Below are positions 1 through 8,810 of a DNA stretch of 49,524 nucleotides, one piece after another; the stretch's first letter is position 1; each line of letters begins with the position of its first letter. Position numbers and translations under genes: made by a program. The notes beneath the pieces were generated by a model. The model was not told the DNA's origin, did no database searches, and worked only from the letters and a program-made list of their open reading frames with translations. Source of the stretch: Candidatus Hydrogenedentota bacterium (GTDB lineage Bacteria; Hydrogenedentota; Hydrogenedentia; Hydrogenedentales; CAIZGN01); contig CAIZGN010000691.1 in the NCBI GenBank assembly GCA_903932505.1, positions 1 to 49,524 on the forward strand. Reading direction: 5' to 3'.

Positions 1-1380
1 CTCTATCTGGTCAACCGCGTGGCCAAGGCCGTTGCACAGGAATTCCCGGACAAAGTGGTGGACACCCTGGCCTATCAATACACCCGCAAGCCCCCGAAGA
101 ACATGCGGCCCGAGCCCAATGTCATCATCCGCCTGTGCAGCATCGAATGCTGCTTTGCACATTCCTTTGAGCGCTGCGACCAGAAGGACAACCAGACTTT
201 TGTAAAGGACGTGGAAGGTTGGGCGAAGAAGTGTGATCGTCTCTGGGTGTGGAACTACGACACCTCTTTCGCGAACTATTTCACGCCCTTCCCCAATCTG
301 CGCGTGCGCAAGGACAATATTCGTTTCCTCGCGGCAAACCATGTCACGGGCATTTTCGAGCAGGACGTCTACACGACCCTCAACGGCGAATTGTCGGAGT
401 TGAGCGGTTATCTCGGCGCAAAGCTGCTGTGGAACCCGGACTATGACGACAACACGGCCATCAATGAATTTTTGGACGGGGTCTATGGCAAGGCCGCGCC
501 CTATATCCGATCCTACATCGACCTCATCCACGACAAGGTGGAAAAAGAAAACCTGCACATGAAGATCTGGATTGGCCCCGATCACCCGCTGTTGAGCGAC
601 GGTGTTCTGGAGAAATCCGTGGCCTTGTGGGATCAGGCCATGGCCGCAGTGGCCAGCGAGCCTGAAGTCCTCAAGCGGGTGGAAGTCGCCCGTCTTTCCA
701 TCGATTTCGCCCAAATCGAGCGGGAGCGCACCCAAGGCGCGAAACTCTACAACATTGATCAGAACACGCGCACCCTTCGTGTGCGGCCGGAATTTGCCGC
801 GACCATTAAACGCTTTGTAGAAGTCGCGGAGCGCAGTGGTGTGACCTGTTTGCGCGAGGCTGCCGGGCCGCTGGATGGCTACAAGAAGGAACTCGCCGCC
901 TATCAGGACATCGCTGCTTCCCCGCCGAAAGATCCGGTGCAACCCAAGAATCCCAAGCCGGGTTTGGCCTTTAAGGTCTACGAAGGCACCTGGAACACGC
1001 TGCCGGATTTCTCCAAGCTGACGCCCAAGGAACAGGGGATTGCGCAGACCATCGGCCTGCAGGTCACCCCGCTCAAGGATGCTTTCGGCCTCGTGATGGA
1101 TGGCTTCTTTAATGCGCCTCAAGACGGCGTGTATGTCTTCGAATCCCGCTCCAACGACGGCAGCACGCTCTCCATCGATGGGGCACTGACGGTGGACAAC
1201 AATGGTTCGCACACCATGTCAGGACGCCTTGGGATTGTGTCGCTGAAAAAAGGCCTCCATTCCCTCCGGGTTGAATACTTTGAGGGCGGCGGAAGCGAAG
1301 GGCTGGAAGTTTCTGTCGAAGGCCCCGGAATCGAGAAGAAACAGATTCCCGCTGACCTGCTATTTCACGTGGAACAGTAA
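1..1380 (+). CDS. DUF4838-type protein with C-terminal PA14-like domain, 5' truncated by window edge
   Basis: Frame is open from base 1 (LYLVNRVAKAVAQEFPDKVVDTLAYQYTRKPPK...). DUF4838-like text (IIRLCSIECCFAHSF); C-terminus resembles PA14 (DGVYVFESRSNDGSTLSIDGALTVDNNG). Confidence 0.8.
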   Translation, partial: LYLVNRVAKAVAQEFPDKVVDTLAYQYTRKPPKNMRPEPNVIIRLCSIECCFAHSFERCDQKDNQTFVKDVEGWAKKCDRLWVWNYDTSFANYFTPFPNLRVRKDNIRFLAANHVTGIFEQDVYTTLNGELSELSGYLGAKLLWNPDYDDNTAINEFLDGVYGKAAPYIRSYIDLIHDKVEKENLHMKIWIGPDHPLLSDGVLEKSVALWDQAMAAVASEPEVLKRVEVARLSIDFAQIERERTQGAKLYNIDQNTRTLRVRPEFAATIKRFVEVAERSGVTCLREAAGPLDGYKKELAAYQDIAASPPKDPVQPKNPKPGLAFKVYEGTWNTLPDFSKLTPKEQGIAQTIGLQVTPLKDAFGLVMDGFFNAPQDGVYVFESRSNDGSTLSIDGALTVDNNGSHTMSGRLGIVSLKKGLHSLRVEYFEGGGSEGLEVSVEGPGIEKKQIPADLLFHVEQ

Positions 1381-1394
1381 CATTCGTTCAGGCC

Positions 1395-1430
1395 ATGGGA
1401 CTTATGGGATGCACATCCCATAAGTCCCAT
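1395..1430. repeat. Perfect 17-bp inverted repeat with 2-nt spacer (ATGGGACTTATGGGATG-ca-CATCCCATAAGTCCCAT)
   Basis: Direct reading; intergenic between the DUF4838 gene and pdxB; no T-tract follows. Confidence 0.9.
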
Positions 1431-1446
1431 CCTGTGAGGCTTGCAG

Positions 1447-2586
1447 ATGCGTATTTTGGTGGATGAAAATGTACCCTATGGGCGTGAGGCTTTCGGGACC
1501 CTGGGCGAGGTGCGCACGGCCCACGGTCGAAAAATAACGCGCGACATGCTGATGGACGTGGACGCACTGGTCATTCGTTCCATCACCAAGGCGGATCGTG
1601 CCCTGTTGGAAGGCACCCCTGTGCGTTTTGTCGGCACCTGCACCATTGGCGAAGACCATGTCGACAAGGCGTATCTTGCAGAGGCGGACATCGCCTTCTC
1701 CAGTGCCCCCGGCTGCAATGCGGGAAGTGTGGCCCAATACATCGCCTCGGCGCTGGTCACCCTGTCCATGAAGCACCGCTTCGACATGAGGCGGATGAAG
1801 CTGGGCATCGTGGGGGTGGGCAATGTTGGTTCAAAGGTGGCCCGGGTTGGTGCCGCCCTCGGCTTTGAATGCGTGCTCAACGACCCGCCGCTGTTCGAAC
1901 AGACCGGCGACCCGAAATACCGTCCCCTCGACGAGATTCTGGATTGTGACATCATCACGCTTCATGTACCCATGCAAAAAAGCGGGCCGTGGCCGACGTG
2001 GCATCTGGCCGACGATGCCTTTCTCGCCCGCATGAAACCCGGTTCCCTGCTCATCAATTCTTCGCGTGGCGGGGTGTGCTGCAACCAGGCACTGAAGGCT
2101 GCGCTGCGTTCAGGCCACCTGCGGGGTGCGGTGCTGGATGTGTGGGAAGGCGAACCGGTTGTTGATATCGAGTTGCTCGCGAAGGTTGATATCGTCACCC
2201 CGCATATCGCCGGTTATTCCTTCGATGGAAAGGTCAATGGAACGCGCCAGATCTTGGAAGCACTCTGCGCGGTGCTGGGGCAGCCTTCCGCTTGGGATCC
2301 CACACCGTTGCTGCCTGCGCCGGAAGTGCCGGAAGTATTCACAAACAGCACTGAAAGCGGTGCGGAGATCTGCGCGGTGTTATCGGTCTATGACATCCTG
2401 CACGATGATGTGGGCATGCGTGCCATGACAGAGGTGCCGGAAGCCGAGCGCGGAGCTTTCTTCGACCGACTTCGCAAGGAATACCCGCGCCGTCGCGAAT
2501 TTTTCAACACAGCCGTGTACGTCCAGCCCCCGGAGCCTGCCTTGGAGCAGCAACTGATGGAGCTTGGTTTCGTTGTGCGGCACTGA
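1447..2586 (+). CDS. pdxB: 4-phosphoerythronate dehydrogenase
   Basis: MRILVDENVPYGREAFGTLGEVR...RFVGTCTIGEDHVD...GIVGVGNVGSKVA; D-2-hydroxyacid dehydrogenase fold with PdxB N-terminus. ATG at 1447 preferred over TTG at 1441. Confidence 0.9.
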   Translation: MRILVDENVPYGREAFGTLGEVRTAHGRKITRDMLMDVDALVIRSITKADRALLEGTPVRFVGTCTIGEDHVDKAYLAEADIAFSSAPGCNAGSVAQYIASALVTLSMKHRFDMRRMKLGIVGVGNVGSKVARVGAALGFECVLNDPPLFEQTGDPKYRPLDEILDCDIITLHVPMQKSGPWPTWHLADDAFLARMKPGSLLINSSRGGVCCNQALKAALRSGHLRGAVLDVWEGEPVVDIELLAKVDIVTPHIAGYSFDGKVNGTRQILEALCAVLGQPSAWDPTPLLPAPEVPEVFTNSTESGAEICAVLSVYDILHDDVGMRAMTEVPEAERGAFFDRLRKEYPRRREFFNTAVYVQPPEPALEQQLMELGFVVRH

Positions 2587-2601
2587 GCACACCTAGTCCG
2601 C

Positions 2602-3906
2602 TTAGGATTTCCTCTTCGGTTTCGTGGCCCCTTTTTTCGGGGCAGGAGCCGCTTTCTTGGGTGCCACTGCAGGTTTCTTTGGAGCGGGGGCGGGTTTGGC
2701 CACTACCTTCTTGGCCGGTGGCTTTGGGGTGCGAATCGTCTCCCGGAGGTCGCGATCCAGTAAGGCCATGCGTTCCGCATCCTGCATGGGAGCCTTGATG
2801 GGCCGGTCTTCATCCGCCTCTTCTTGGAAGGGGCGCAAATTGGCCGGGTGCGCCTCGACCCAATCTGCAATGGGTTCAAAGACCTCTTTGGCCGCGTTCT
2901 TGCCAATGAGCAAATCGAGGTGCGCATAGTCCGCATGGCACCCGTGGTTCATGGAAAGCACCCGCAGAATGCGTTCACCATCGGCAGCCGAGGCATCCAG
3001 ATCCTGCGCGACCCGAGGCGTGAGAAACGGATCCCGTTGGCCGCAGAAAAACAGCAGCGGAAGCTTCAATGAGTTGAAAGCCTCGCGCAGATTGATATTG
3101 CCATCCATCAAGGTGAGACTTTCATTCAGCAGCACCCCGGTGATTTGGTCCAGCACACGGACGGAAGGCCGCTCGAACATGTTGAAGAACAGGTGAGTTC
3201 CCGCGCCACTGGGCAGGTTATCAAAGTTCGCCGACACCCAAGACCCGAAGCCGAAGCGCACACCGATGGGAACAAAGCCCCGGAAAAGATAGGCGGCTCC
3301 CGCCGGCCAGAATCGCGCAAATTTCGTGGACAGGTTGGGTAGATTCACCCCGTCACGGCCGGAAGCATCCACCGGGCTGCCCAGAGTCACGCCGCTTGCG
3401 AGTTCCTCGGTGCCAAAATGTTGGGCATATGCGTACAACAGCATTCCGCCCATCGAGTGTCCCACCCAATGCACTTGGGAGTGTCCGCTCATTTTCTGAA
3501 TGTGCTTGATGGCGGCAGGCAGATCTTTGAGGATGTAGTCCTCCAAGGAAATGGCGTCAAGATCCTGTCCGAACGGTGCGCGCGACGAGCGTGTGCCCCG
3601 CAACTCGATGCACCAGCAATCAAAGCCCCGGTTGACCAGATAATCCACGAGGCACTGCTTGGGTGGTTCTGTGAAAAGGGTCTGATTGCTGACAAAGCCG
3701 TGAACCAGCAGCACCGGTTCGCCCTGAACGCGGCCCGCACGGTGACGGCACAAACGAATCTGCCACAGGTCGGGGGTGGAAACGTAATGCTTCTCGTTGG
3801 TCCGTATTCGTTCCGGATACATTGATTCGAGCAGAAAATAATAGCCCCGCAGGGTGCCGAAAAAGACCACGACCAGAACGAGCGTAAGACAAAGTCCAGA
3901 TATCAT
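2602..3906 (-). CDS. Alpha/beta hydrolase with Lys/Pro/Ala-rich C-terminal tail
   Basis: Nucleophile elbow GHSMGG, LLVHGF oxyanion region; tail PPAKKVVAKPAPAPKKPAVAPKKAAPAPKKGATKPKRKS. Confidence 0.8.
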   Translation of the reverse strand: MISGLCLTLVLVVVFFGTLRGYYFLLESMYPERIRTNEKHYVSTPDLWQIRLCRHRAGRVQGEPVLLVHGFVSNQTLFTEPPKQCLVDYLVNRGFDCWCIELRGTRSSRAPFGQDLDAISLEDYILKDLPAAIKHIQKMSGHSQVHWVGHSMGGMLLYAYAQHFGTEELASGVTLGSPVDASGRDGVNLPNLSTKFARFWPAGAAYLFRGFVPIGVRFGFGSWVSANFDNLPSGAGTHLFFNMFERPSVRVLDQITGVLLNESLTLMDGNINLREAFNSLKLPLLFFCGQRDPFLTPRVAQDLDASAADGERILRVLSMNHGCHADYAHLDLLIGKNAAKEVFEPIADWVEAHPANLRPFQEEADEDRPIKAPMQDAERMALLDRDLRETIRTPKPPAKKVVAKPAPAPKKPAVAPKKAAPAPKKGATKPKRKS

Positions 3907-3939
3907 GTTTTCCCTTTCGGCGTGGTCGTCCGCGCCTGC

Positions 3940-5835
3940 TTATACTTTTCGCAAGTGCTCGTAAACCGCCTGTGCGAGTTTCTCGCTCAGGCCGCTGAGC
4001 CGGGCAATCTGCCCAGGCTCCATTTCCCGTATTTTCGCAACTGAGCCCGCCTGATTCAAGAGTGCCCGTGCCCGCTTCGGGCCGATGCCGGGAACCTCCT
4101 CCAGTTGGGTGCGCAGGGTGTCCGTATCCCGTCGCTTTCGATGGTAGGTTATCGCAAATCGATGGGCCTCGTCGCGCACCCGCGCTAGCAAGTGTACCGC
4201 AGGACTGCTCTGCGGTAAAACAATCGGATTCATGCGCCCGGGAATGAAGAAGCGTTCGGGCGAATGTCCACCTTCTTCTTGGGCGCGTGCTTTGGCTATG
4301 CTGGCACAGGGCAGGTCGTCCAGCCCCAAATCCTTCAAGGCCGCCACGGCCACACCGAGTTGCCCGCGCCCGCCATCCACGAGCACGAGGCTGGGTAAAT
4401 CGTTCTCAGCCGCCGCGCGGGTATATCGCCGGGTGATGGCTTCCCGCAAACTCGCGAAGTCATCCTGACCTTCCACGCCGCGAATGGCGAAGCGCCGGTA
4501 TCGCGCCTTCGCGGGTTGTCCTCCCTCCAGTACTGACATCGCCGCCACGGTGTGCCCACCCTGCAATGTCGAAATGTCGAAACATTCGATGCGCTGCGGC
4601 AGAACAGGCAGTTGAAGTGCTGCCTGCAATTGGGCCAGACGGTCAGCGTCCGCCTTCTCTTCCATACGCTTCGACTGGAAACTGCGCTTGGCGTTGCGCT
4701 GGGCCATTTCCACCAGCGCGCGTTTTTCACCCCGCTGCGGGTAGGCCAGTTCAACGCGGGCCCCGCGTCGCTCGGAAAGTACGGCGGCCAGGGTTTCTGC
4801 TTCTTCAAGTTCCAGCGGCAACAGCACCTCTTCCGGCGGTTGCGCCACCTCCGCATAGTACTGAAACAGGAAGGATCCCAACAACTCCATGGTGGGCATC
4901 TCATGGTAATTAAAGGAATACACCCCGCCGCCGGACATTCGCCCCCCCCGGTAGAACAACACCTGAATTTCGCTAAACCGGCCTTCGTTGTACAAGCCAA
5001 AGACATCGCGGTCGGGCGCGCCCGGCACTGCGGTCGTGCGTTGGCGTTCCAGCGCACCGCGCAGGGCGTAGAGGCGGTCGCGCAAGACGGCAGCCCGCTC
5101 GAACTCAAGTTTCTCCGAGTGCGCCTGAATCTGCTCCATCAGCACCCGCTCCACCTCGGCGTTTTTGCCCTCGAGCGTCAAGACTACCTGCTGCACGATT
5201 TCGTGGTACGCCTCCCGATCCACCAAGTCCATGCACGGGGCCAGGCAGCGTTTCATGTCATGGTACAGGCAGGGTCGCGCCCGATTGCGCAAGACCGCGT
5301 CCGAGCAGGTGCGCAGCGGAAACAGGGGCTGAATCCAGCGCAAGGTCTCGCGCACCGCCCGCGCCTGATGGTAGGGGCCGAAGTATTTCGCCCCGTCCTG
5401 TGCGTGTCGGCGCACCACCGAAAGTCGGGGGAAATCCTCGCGCGGGTCAATCCGCAGGCTGATATAGGTCTTGTCGTCCTTCAATTGGACGTTGTAGCGG
5501 GGGCGGTGCAGCTTGATGAGGTTGTTCTCCAGCAGCAGCGCCTCCTTTTCGGTGGAGGTCACCAGAAACTCGATGCGGGCGACGCGCCGCATCAGGAACT
5601 TCACGCTGTACCGGGAATCAGTCTCGTTCAGATAGGCCCGCAGGCGGGCACGAAGATCCTTGGCCTTGCCGACATAGATCGGTTTGCCCTTCGCGTCCAG
5701 CATGATATAGCAACCCGGGCTTTTGGGCGCTTGATGAAGGTCGAAAGAGGCTGCAAAGGCATGCGCATCCCCATCGACGGCGCTTGCGCCCGCCAATTCA
5801 ATGGATACGCTGTTGGTGAATGCTGGCTCGCTCAT
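3940..5835 (-). CDS. uvrC: Excinuclease ABC subunit C
   Basis: GIY-YIG start (PGCYIMLDAKGKPIYVGKAKDLRARLRAYL), UvrC homology region (RIECFDISTLQGGHTVAAMSV), C-terminal HhH. Likely start MSEPAFTN at 5835 rather than the 6009 ORF start. Confidence 0.95.
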   Translation of the reverse strand: MSEPAFTNSVSIELAGASAVDGDAHAFAASFDLHQAPKSPGCYIMLDAKGKPIYVGKAKDLRARLRAYLNETDSRYSVKFLMRRVARIEFLVTSTEKEALLLENNLIKLHRPRYNVQLKDDKTYISLRIDPREDFPRLSVVRRHAQDGAKYFGPYHQARAVRETLRWIQPLFPLRTCSDAVLRNRARPCLYHDMKRCLAPCMDLVDREAYHEIVQQVVLTLEGKNAEVERVLMEQIQAHSEKLEFERAAVLRDRLYALRGALERQRTTAVPGAPDRDVFGLYNEGRFSEIQVLFYRGGRMSGGGVYSFNYHEMPTMELLGSFLFQYYAEVAQPPEEVLLPLELEEAETLAAVLSERRGARVELAYPQRGEKRALVEMAQRNAKRSFQSKRMEEKADADRLAQLQAALQLPVLPQRIECFDISTLQGGHTVAAMSVLEGGQPAKARYRRFAIRGVEGQDDFASLREAITRRYTRAAAENDLPSLVLVDGGRGQLGVAVAALKDLGLDDLPCASIAKARAQEEGGHSPERFFIPGRMNPIVLPQSSPAVHLLARVRDEAHRFAITYHRKRRDTDTLRTQLEEVPGIGPKRARALLNQAGSVAKIREMEPGQIARLSGLSEKLAQAVYEHLRKV

Positions 5836-6082
5836 CGGGCTGCTTCCTGATAAATGGCTCGAGCTCCGGAACGGCGGCATTGTATCACCTGCCCCGCTTG
5901 GCAAGCACGGCGGTTTGCCGCTGACCGACGGATTTCTGTCACATTGACAAAGGGCATTTGACGCACCGCCCCTTTGTGGCAGAGCCTTGACACCCCATTC
6001 CCGGCGCAAGGAATCTCTCGTTAATCTCCTAAATTCAAGACAGCAAAAGGGTTAGCCATGGTTTTCGTTGTGGAGGGTTGTT

Positions 6083-6098
6083 TGGCACGGCTATTGCT
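6083..6098 (+). promoter_or_regulatory. Sigma54 (-24/-12) promoter TGGCAC-N5-TTGCT
   Basis: TGGCACGGCTATTGCT; GG (6084-6085) and GC (6096-6097) separated by exactly 10 nt; 43 nt upstream of the ankyrin gene ATG. Confidence 0.75.
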
Positions 6099-6140
6099 TA
6101 TTCTTAGATGAAAGTTACGGGCTGACGAACAACGGAGGAA

Positions 6141-6665
6141 ATGAACATGAAAAACGAGTGGATACATACCATCGATGACGAGGGAAAAACCCCCCTGGAT
6201 CGCGCCTTCCACAGTGGACACATGGCCATTGCTGAGCTCATGCTTCGTCAGGATCGTCTTGACAAAGAGGAATGTGAAAAAGGACTCTATAGCCCCATCG
6301 ACCGCGCCGCCTACTTCGGATTGTGCAAAGCGGTCGAGGTTCTGCTGCATACCACCAACCCCGACCTGCGCGACCGACACGGCGAAACGGCCCTGCACAA
6401 AGCGGTGCGTGGCGGGAATGTGGAGACCACGGCCCTGCTTGTGGATGTCTGCGATGTTAACGTTCGCAGTGGTGACGGAATGACGGCCCTGCACTGGGCC
6501 TGCCTGCGTGGGGAATTGGAAATCGTGAGGATGTTGTTGTCGGCCGATGCGGACCCGAATATGCGCAATGAGGCGCTGGACGGGTTAACCCCCAAAGACT
6601 TGGCGCATCTCATGGCCCACGAAGAGTTGACGGAGCTTCTCAGCGCCCGGGAGGCGTTCGTCTAA
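6141..6665 (+). CDS. Ankyrin-repeat protein (174 aa)
   Basis: Repeated GKTPLDRAFHSGHMAIAELML / GETALHKAVRGGNVETTALLV / GMTALHWACLRGELEIVRMLL; SD GGAGG upstream. Confidence 0.9.
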   Translation: MNMKNEWIHTIDDEGKTPLDRAFHSGHMAIAELMLRQDRLDKEECEKGLYSPIDRAAYFGLCKAVEVLLHTTNPDLRDRHGETALHKAVRGGNVETTALLVDVCDVNVRSGDGMTALHWACLRGELEIVRMLLSADADPNMRNEALDGLTPKDLAHLMAHEELTELLSAREAFV

Positions 6666-6692
6666 CGCCCCGAGAAGCTCCCGATAACCCCG

Positions 6693-6736
6693 AACGCCGT
6701 CTCTTCCCCATCGGATTGGACGGCGTTCCGCTTTTT
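6693..6736 (+). terminator. Intrinsic terminator after the ankyrin gene
   Basis: AACGCCGTC (6693-6701) pairs with GACGGCGTT (6719-6727), followed by ccgcTTTTT. Confidence 0.7.
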
Positions 6737-6741
6737 CCGCG

Positions 6742-6894
6742 CTATAAGGACTTCTTAAGAATCCCGTCCACTTCCGTGATGATCTTTGCGGTTACCTGCT
6801 TCTTTAATTCCTCCGAAATGGTGTAGTGATGCAATTCGGACAGCAGTTCCATCGTCCGCACCGATACCTGATACGCAAAATCTTGAACCTTCAT
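6742..6894 (-). CDS. Small hypothetical protein (50 aa), below ORF-track cutoff
   Basis: MKVQDFAYQVSVRTMELLSELHHYTISEELKKQVTAKIITEVDGILKKSL*; AAAGG SD-like sequence upstream of ATG; amphipathic-helix-like composition. Confidence 0.55.
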   Translation of the reverse strand: MKVQDFAYQVSVRTMELLSELHHYTISEELKKQVTAKIITEVDGILKKSL

Positions 6895-7150
6895 GCCTAT
6901 TGCCTTTCTGTTCGCGACGCGTGCCGTCGCCCCAACGTTTTTCTGGCGCGCAGCATATCAACCTCATCGGGGCGGGGGCAACGCGGGCGGAAAATCATGC
7001 TACAATGGGGCGCTTGCCGTGGATTGATACTCGGGCGGTCGCGCTTTCGGGAATGCGCGCCGCGCCACAAAGGTTGATCACAGAGCATGCGAAATGTGAT
7101 ATAAAGAGGAGTCGCCACATTAGGCTGACGCAATGGGAGGGTCGAGCGAT

Positions 7151-7495
7151 ATGTTGGATGGAACCGTCTCCGGATGTCTCAATCATCCCGGGGTGGAAGC
7201 TGCTTTCCGGTGCAAGCAGTGCATGAAGCCCGTGTGCCGTTCCTGCGTGGTGTCCGCACCCCGGGGTAACTTTTGTTCAGCTGCCTGCAAGGAAAAATTT
7301 GAGGCTTTCGCGGATCGGGCGGCGGCGCTGGATAACCGAATCAAGGGAAGCGGTTTTGCGAAGCTCCGCCAGCTCGCGGTCAAGCTCATTTTGCTGGTCG
7401 CGTTCTTGGCCGGGTCGGTTTGGATGTTTACCACGATCGAAATTCCCTACGTCTCAGACTGGGCTTGGAAACTCAGGGATTTGCTCGGCATCTAA
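7151..7495 (+). CDS. B-box-type zinc-finger membrane protein
   Basis: CLNHPGVEAAFRCKQCMKPVCRSCVVSAPRGNFCSAACKEKF plus one C-terminal TM segment (LILLVAFLAGSVWMF). Confidence 0.75.
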   Translation: MLDGTVSGCLNHPGVEAAFRCKQCMKPVCRSCVVSAPRGNFCSAACKEKFEAFADRAAALDNRIKGSGFAKLRQLAVKLILLVAFLAGSVWMFTTIEIPYVSDWAWKLRDLLGI

Positions 7496-7500
7496 GCGGT

Positions 7501-7518
7501 CGGACGCGGTCGCGTCCG
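7501..7518 (+). repeat. Intercistronic inverted repeat CGGACGCG-gt-CGCGTCCG
   Basis: Direct reading; sits immediately upstream of the SD of the next gene. Confidence 0.7.
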
Positions 7519-7529
7519 GGGAGGTAGTC

Positions 7530-7970
7530 ATGGATCTTAGTGGATTGAAGTGGCCTGCGATTTTTGTGGTTGTGGTGGCAGTAATTTGGTTGGGAACCAG
7601 CGGTGGCGTCTCCTTTATGGTGGACAACTTCGTGAAGGCCACACCCGGCGAGAATCCGGGGCGGGACAAATCGGACGAAGCAGGGCTTACCCGGGTGGCC
7701 GGTTTTCTGGTCATGACCTTCCGGTACGAGTGGGCACTGGAGGTATCGGAACTCGCCATCGAGCGGTACGGCCAGACCGGGGCCAACTATTGGAACAACA
7801 AGCACCGAATCTCCCGTTGTTATGAAAAGCTGGAGGATTACCAAAAGAGTTACACCATCCTCCAGGAATTGATGGCCGCCAATGCGCATGACATAGACGA
7901 CCGCGTGCCAGACAACGAGAATTTGAGACTTCGCGCGGAAAAACTCAAGGAAGTGCACGAGCTACAGTGA
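7530..7970 (+). CDS. Membrane-anchored TPR-like protein
   Basis: MDLSGLKWPAIFVVVVAVIWLGTSGG...; ATG at 7530 preceded by GGGGAGG; TPR-like ISRCYEKLEDYQKSYTILQELMAAN. Confidence 0.65.
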   Translation: MDLSGLKWPAIFVVVVAVIWLGTSGGVSFMVDNFVKATPGENPGRDKSDEAGLTRVAGFLVMTFRYEWALEVSELAIERYGQTGANYWNNKHRISRCYEKLEDYQKSYTILQELMAANAHDIDDRVPDNENLRLRAEKLKEVHELQ

Positions 7971-8728
7971 ATGACAAAATATTGGATATTGTGACGGGGA
8001 GAATTCCCGTGCTGGAATGTCTGCGCGCCGGAACGCGCCCGGCGCGCAAGTTGTTTGTGCTGCGTGGTGCCCGGGATCTGGATGCGCTCAGAACCGCCGC
8101 CGGGTCGCTCCCGGTGGAGGAGGTGTCGAGGATTGAACTCGACCGCATCGCGCAGGGTGGCCCCCACCAAGGGGTGATTCTACGGGCCGATCCCCTGCCC
8201 GTGTATGGCATCAAAGACTGGTTGGCCCGGGTGAAAGACCCGGATGCCGTTGTTGTTGTGCTCGATGGCATTGAGGATCCCCACAATTTCGGCGCGATTG
8301 TGCGTTCTGCGGCAGCCTGCGGGGCGGTGGGCGCGATCTTTGGCAAAGATCGCGCAGCCCCCATTTCCGCTGCCGCGCTCAAGTCGGCTGCGGGAGCCAT
8401 GGAGTATCTACCCCTCGTCCGCGTGGTCAATATCACGACCGCGCTCGAAACCCTCAAGAAGGAAGGCTTTTGGATTGCCGCCTTGGAGGCCGATGCGGAG
8501 CAAGTGCTTTGGGATGCCAATCTCACCGGTCGCATTGCGCTCGTCATCGGCAGCGAGGGGAAAGGCATTCGGCGGTTGGTCTATGAGCACTGCGACTTCC
8601 GTTTGCGGGTACCCATGACCGGCGCGATTACCAGCGTGAACGCCTCGGTGTGTGCCGGAATCGCGTTGGCGGAATGCCTTCGACAACGCCATGTCAAAGG
8701 CAAGGATGCGCGAGCAACCCTTGGGTAG
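7967..8728 (+). CDS. rlmB: 23S rRNA (guanosine-2'-O-)-methyltransferase RlmB / TrmH family (SPOUT)
   Basis: VLDGIEDPHNFGAIVRSAAACGA, IALVIGSEGKGIRRLV, VPMTGAITSVNASVCAGIAL; GTG start overlapping the previous stop by 4 nt. Confidence 0.92.
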   Translation: MNDKILDIVTGRIPVLECLRAGTRPARKLFVLRGARDLDALRTAAGSLPVEEVSRIELDRIAQGGPHQGVILRADPLPVYGIKDWLARVKDPDAVVVVLDGIEDPHNFGAIVRSAAACGAVGAIFGKDRAAPISAAALKSAAGAMEYLPLVRVVNITTALETLKKEGFWIAALEADAEQVLWDANLTGRIALVIGSEGKGIRRLVYEHCDFRLRVPMTGAITSVNASVCAGIALAECLRQRHVKGKDARATLG

Positions 8729-8810
8729 TCCCCCAACGTTCACTCAACACGCCATTCGCATCCCAAGGGGCTAAGCCGTTACACTACGGGGGTGATGGAG
8801 GCTTGGCCGT

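Noticed and set aside
4552-5850. 432-aa plus-strand ORF
   Set aside because: Lies antisense to uvrC; no recognisable domain; high-GC shadow ORF.
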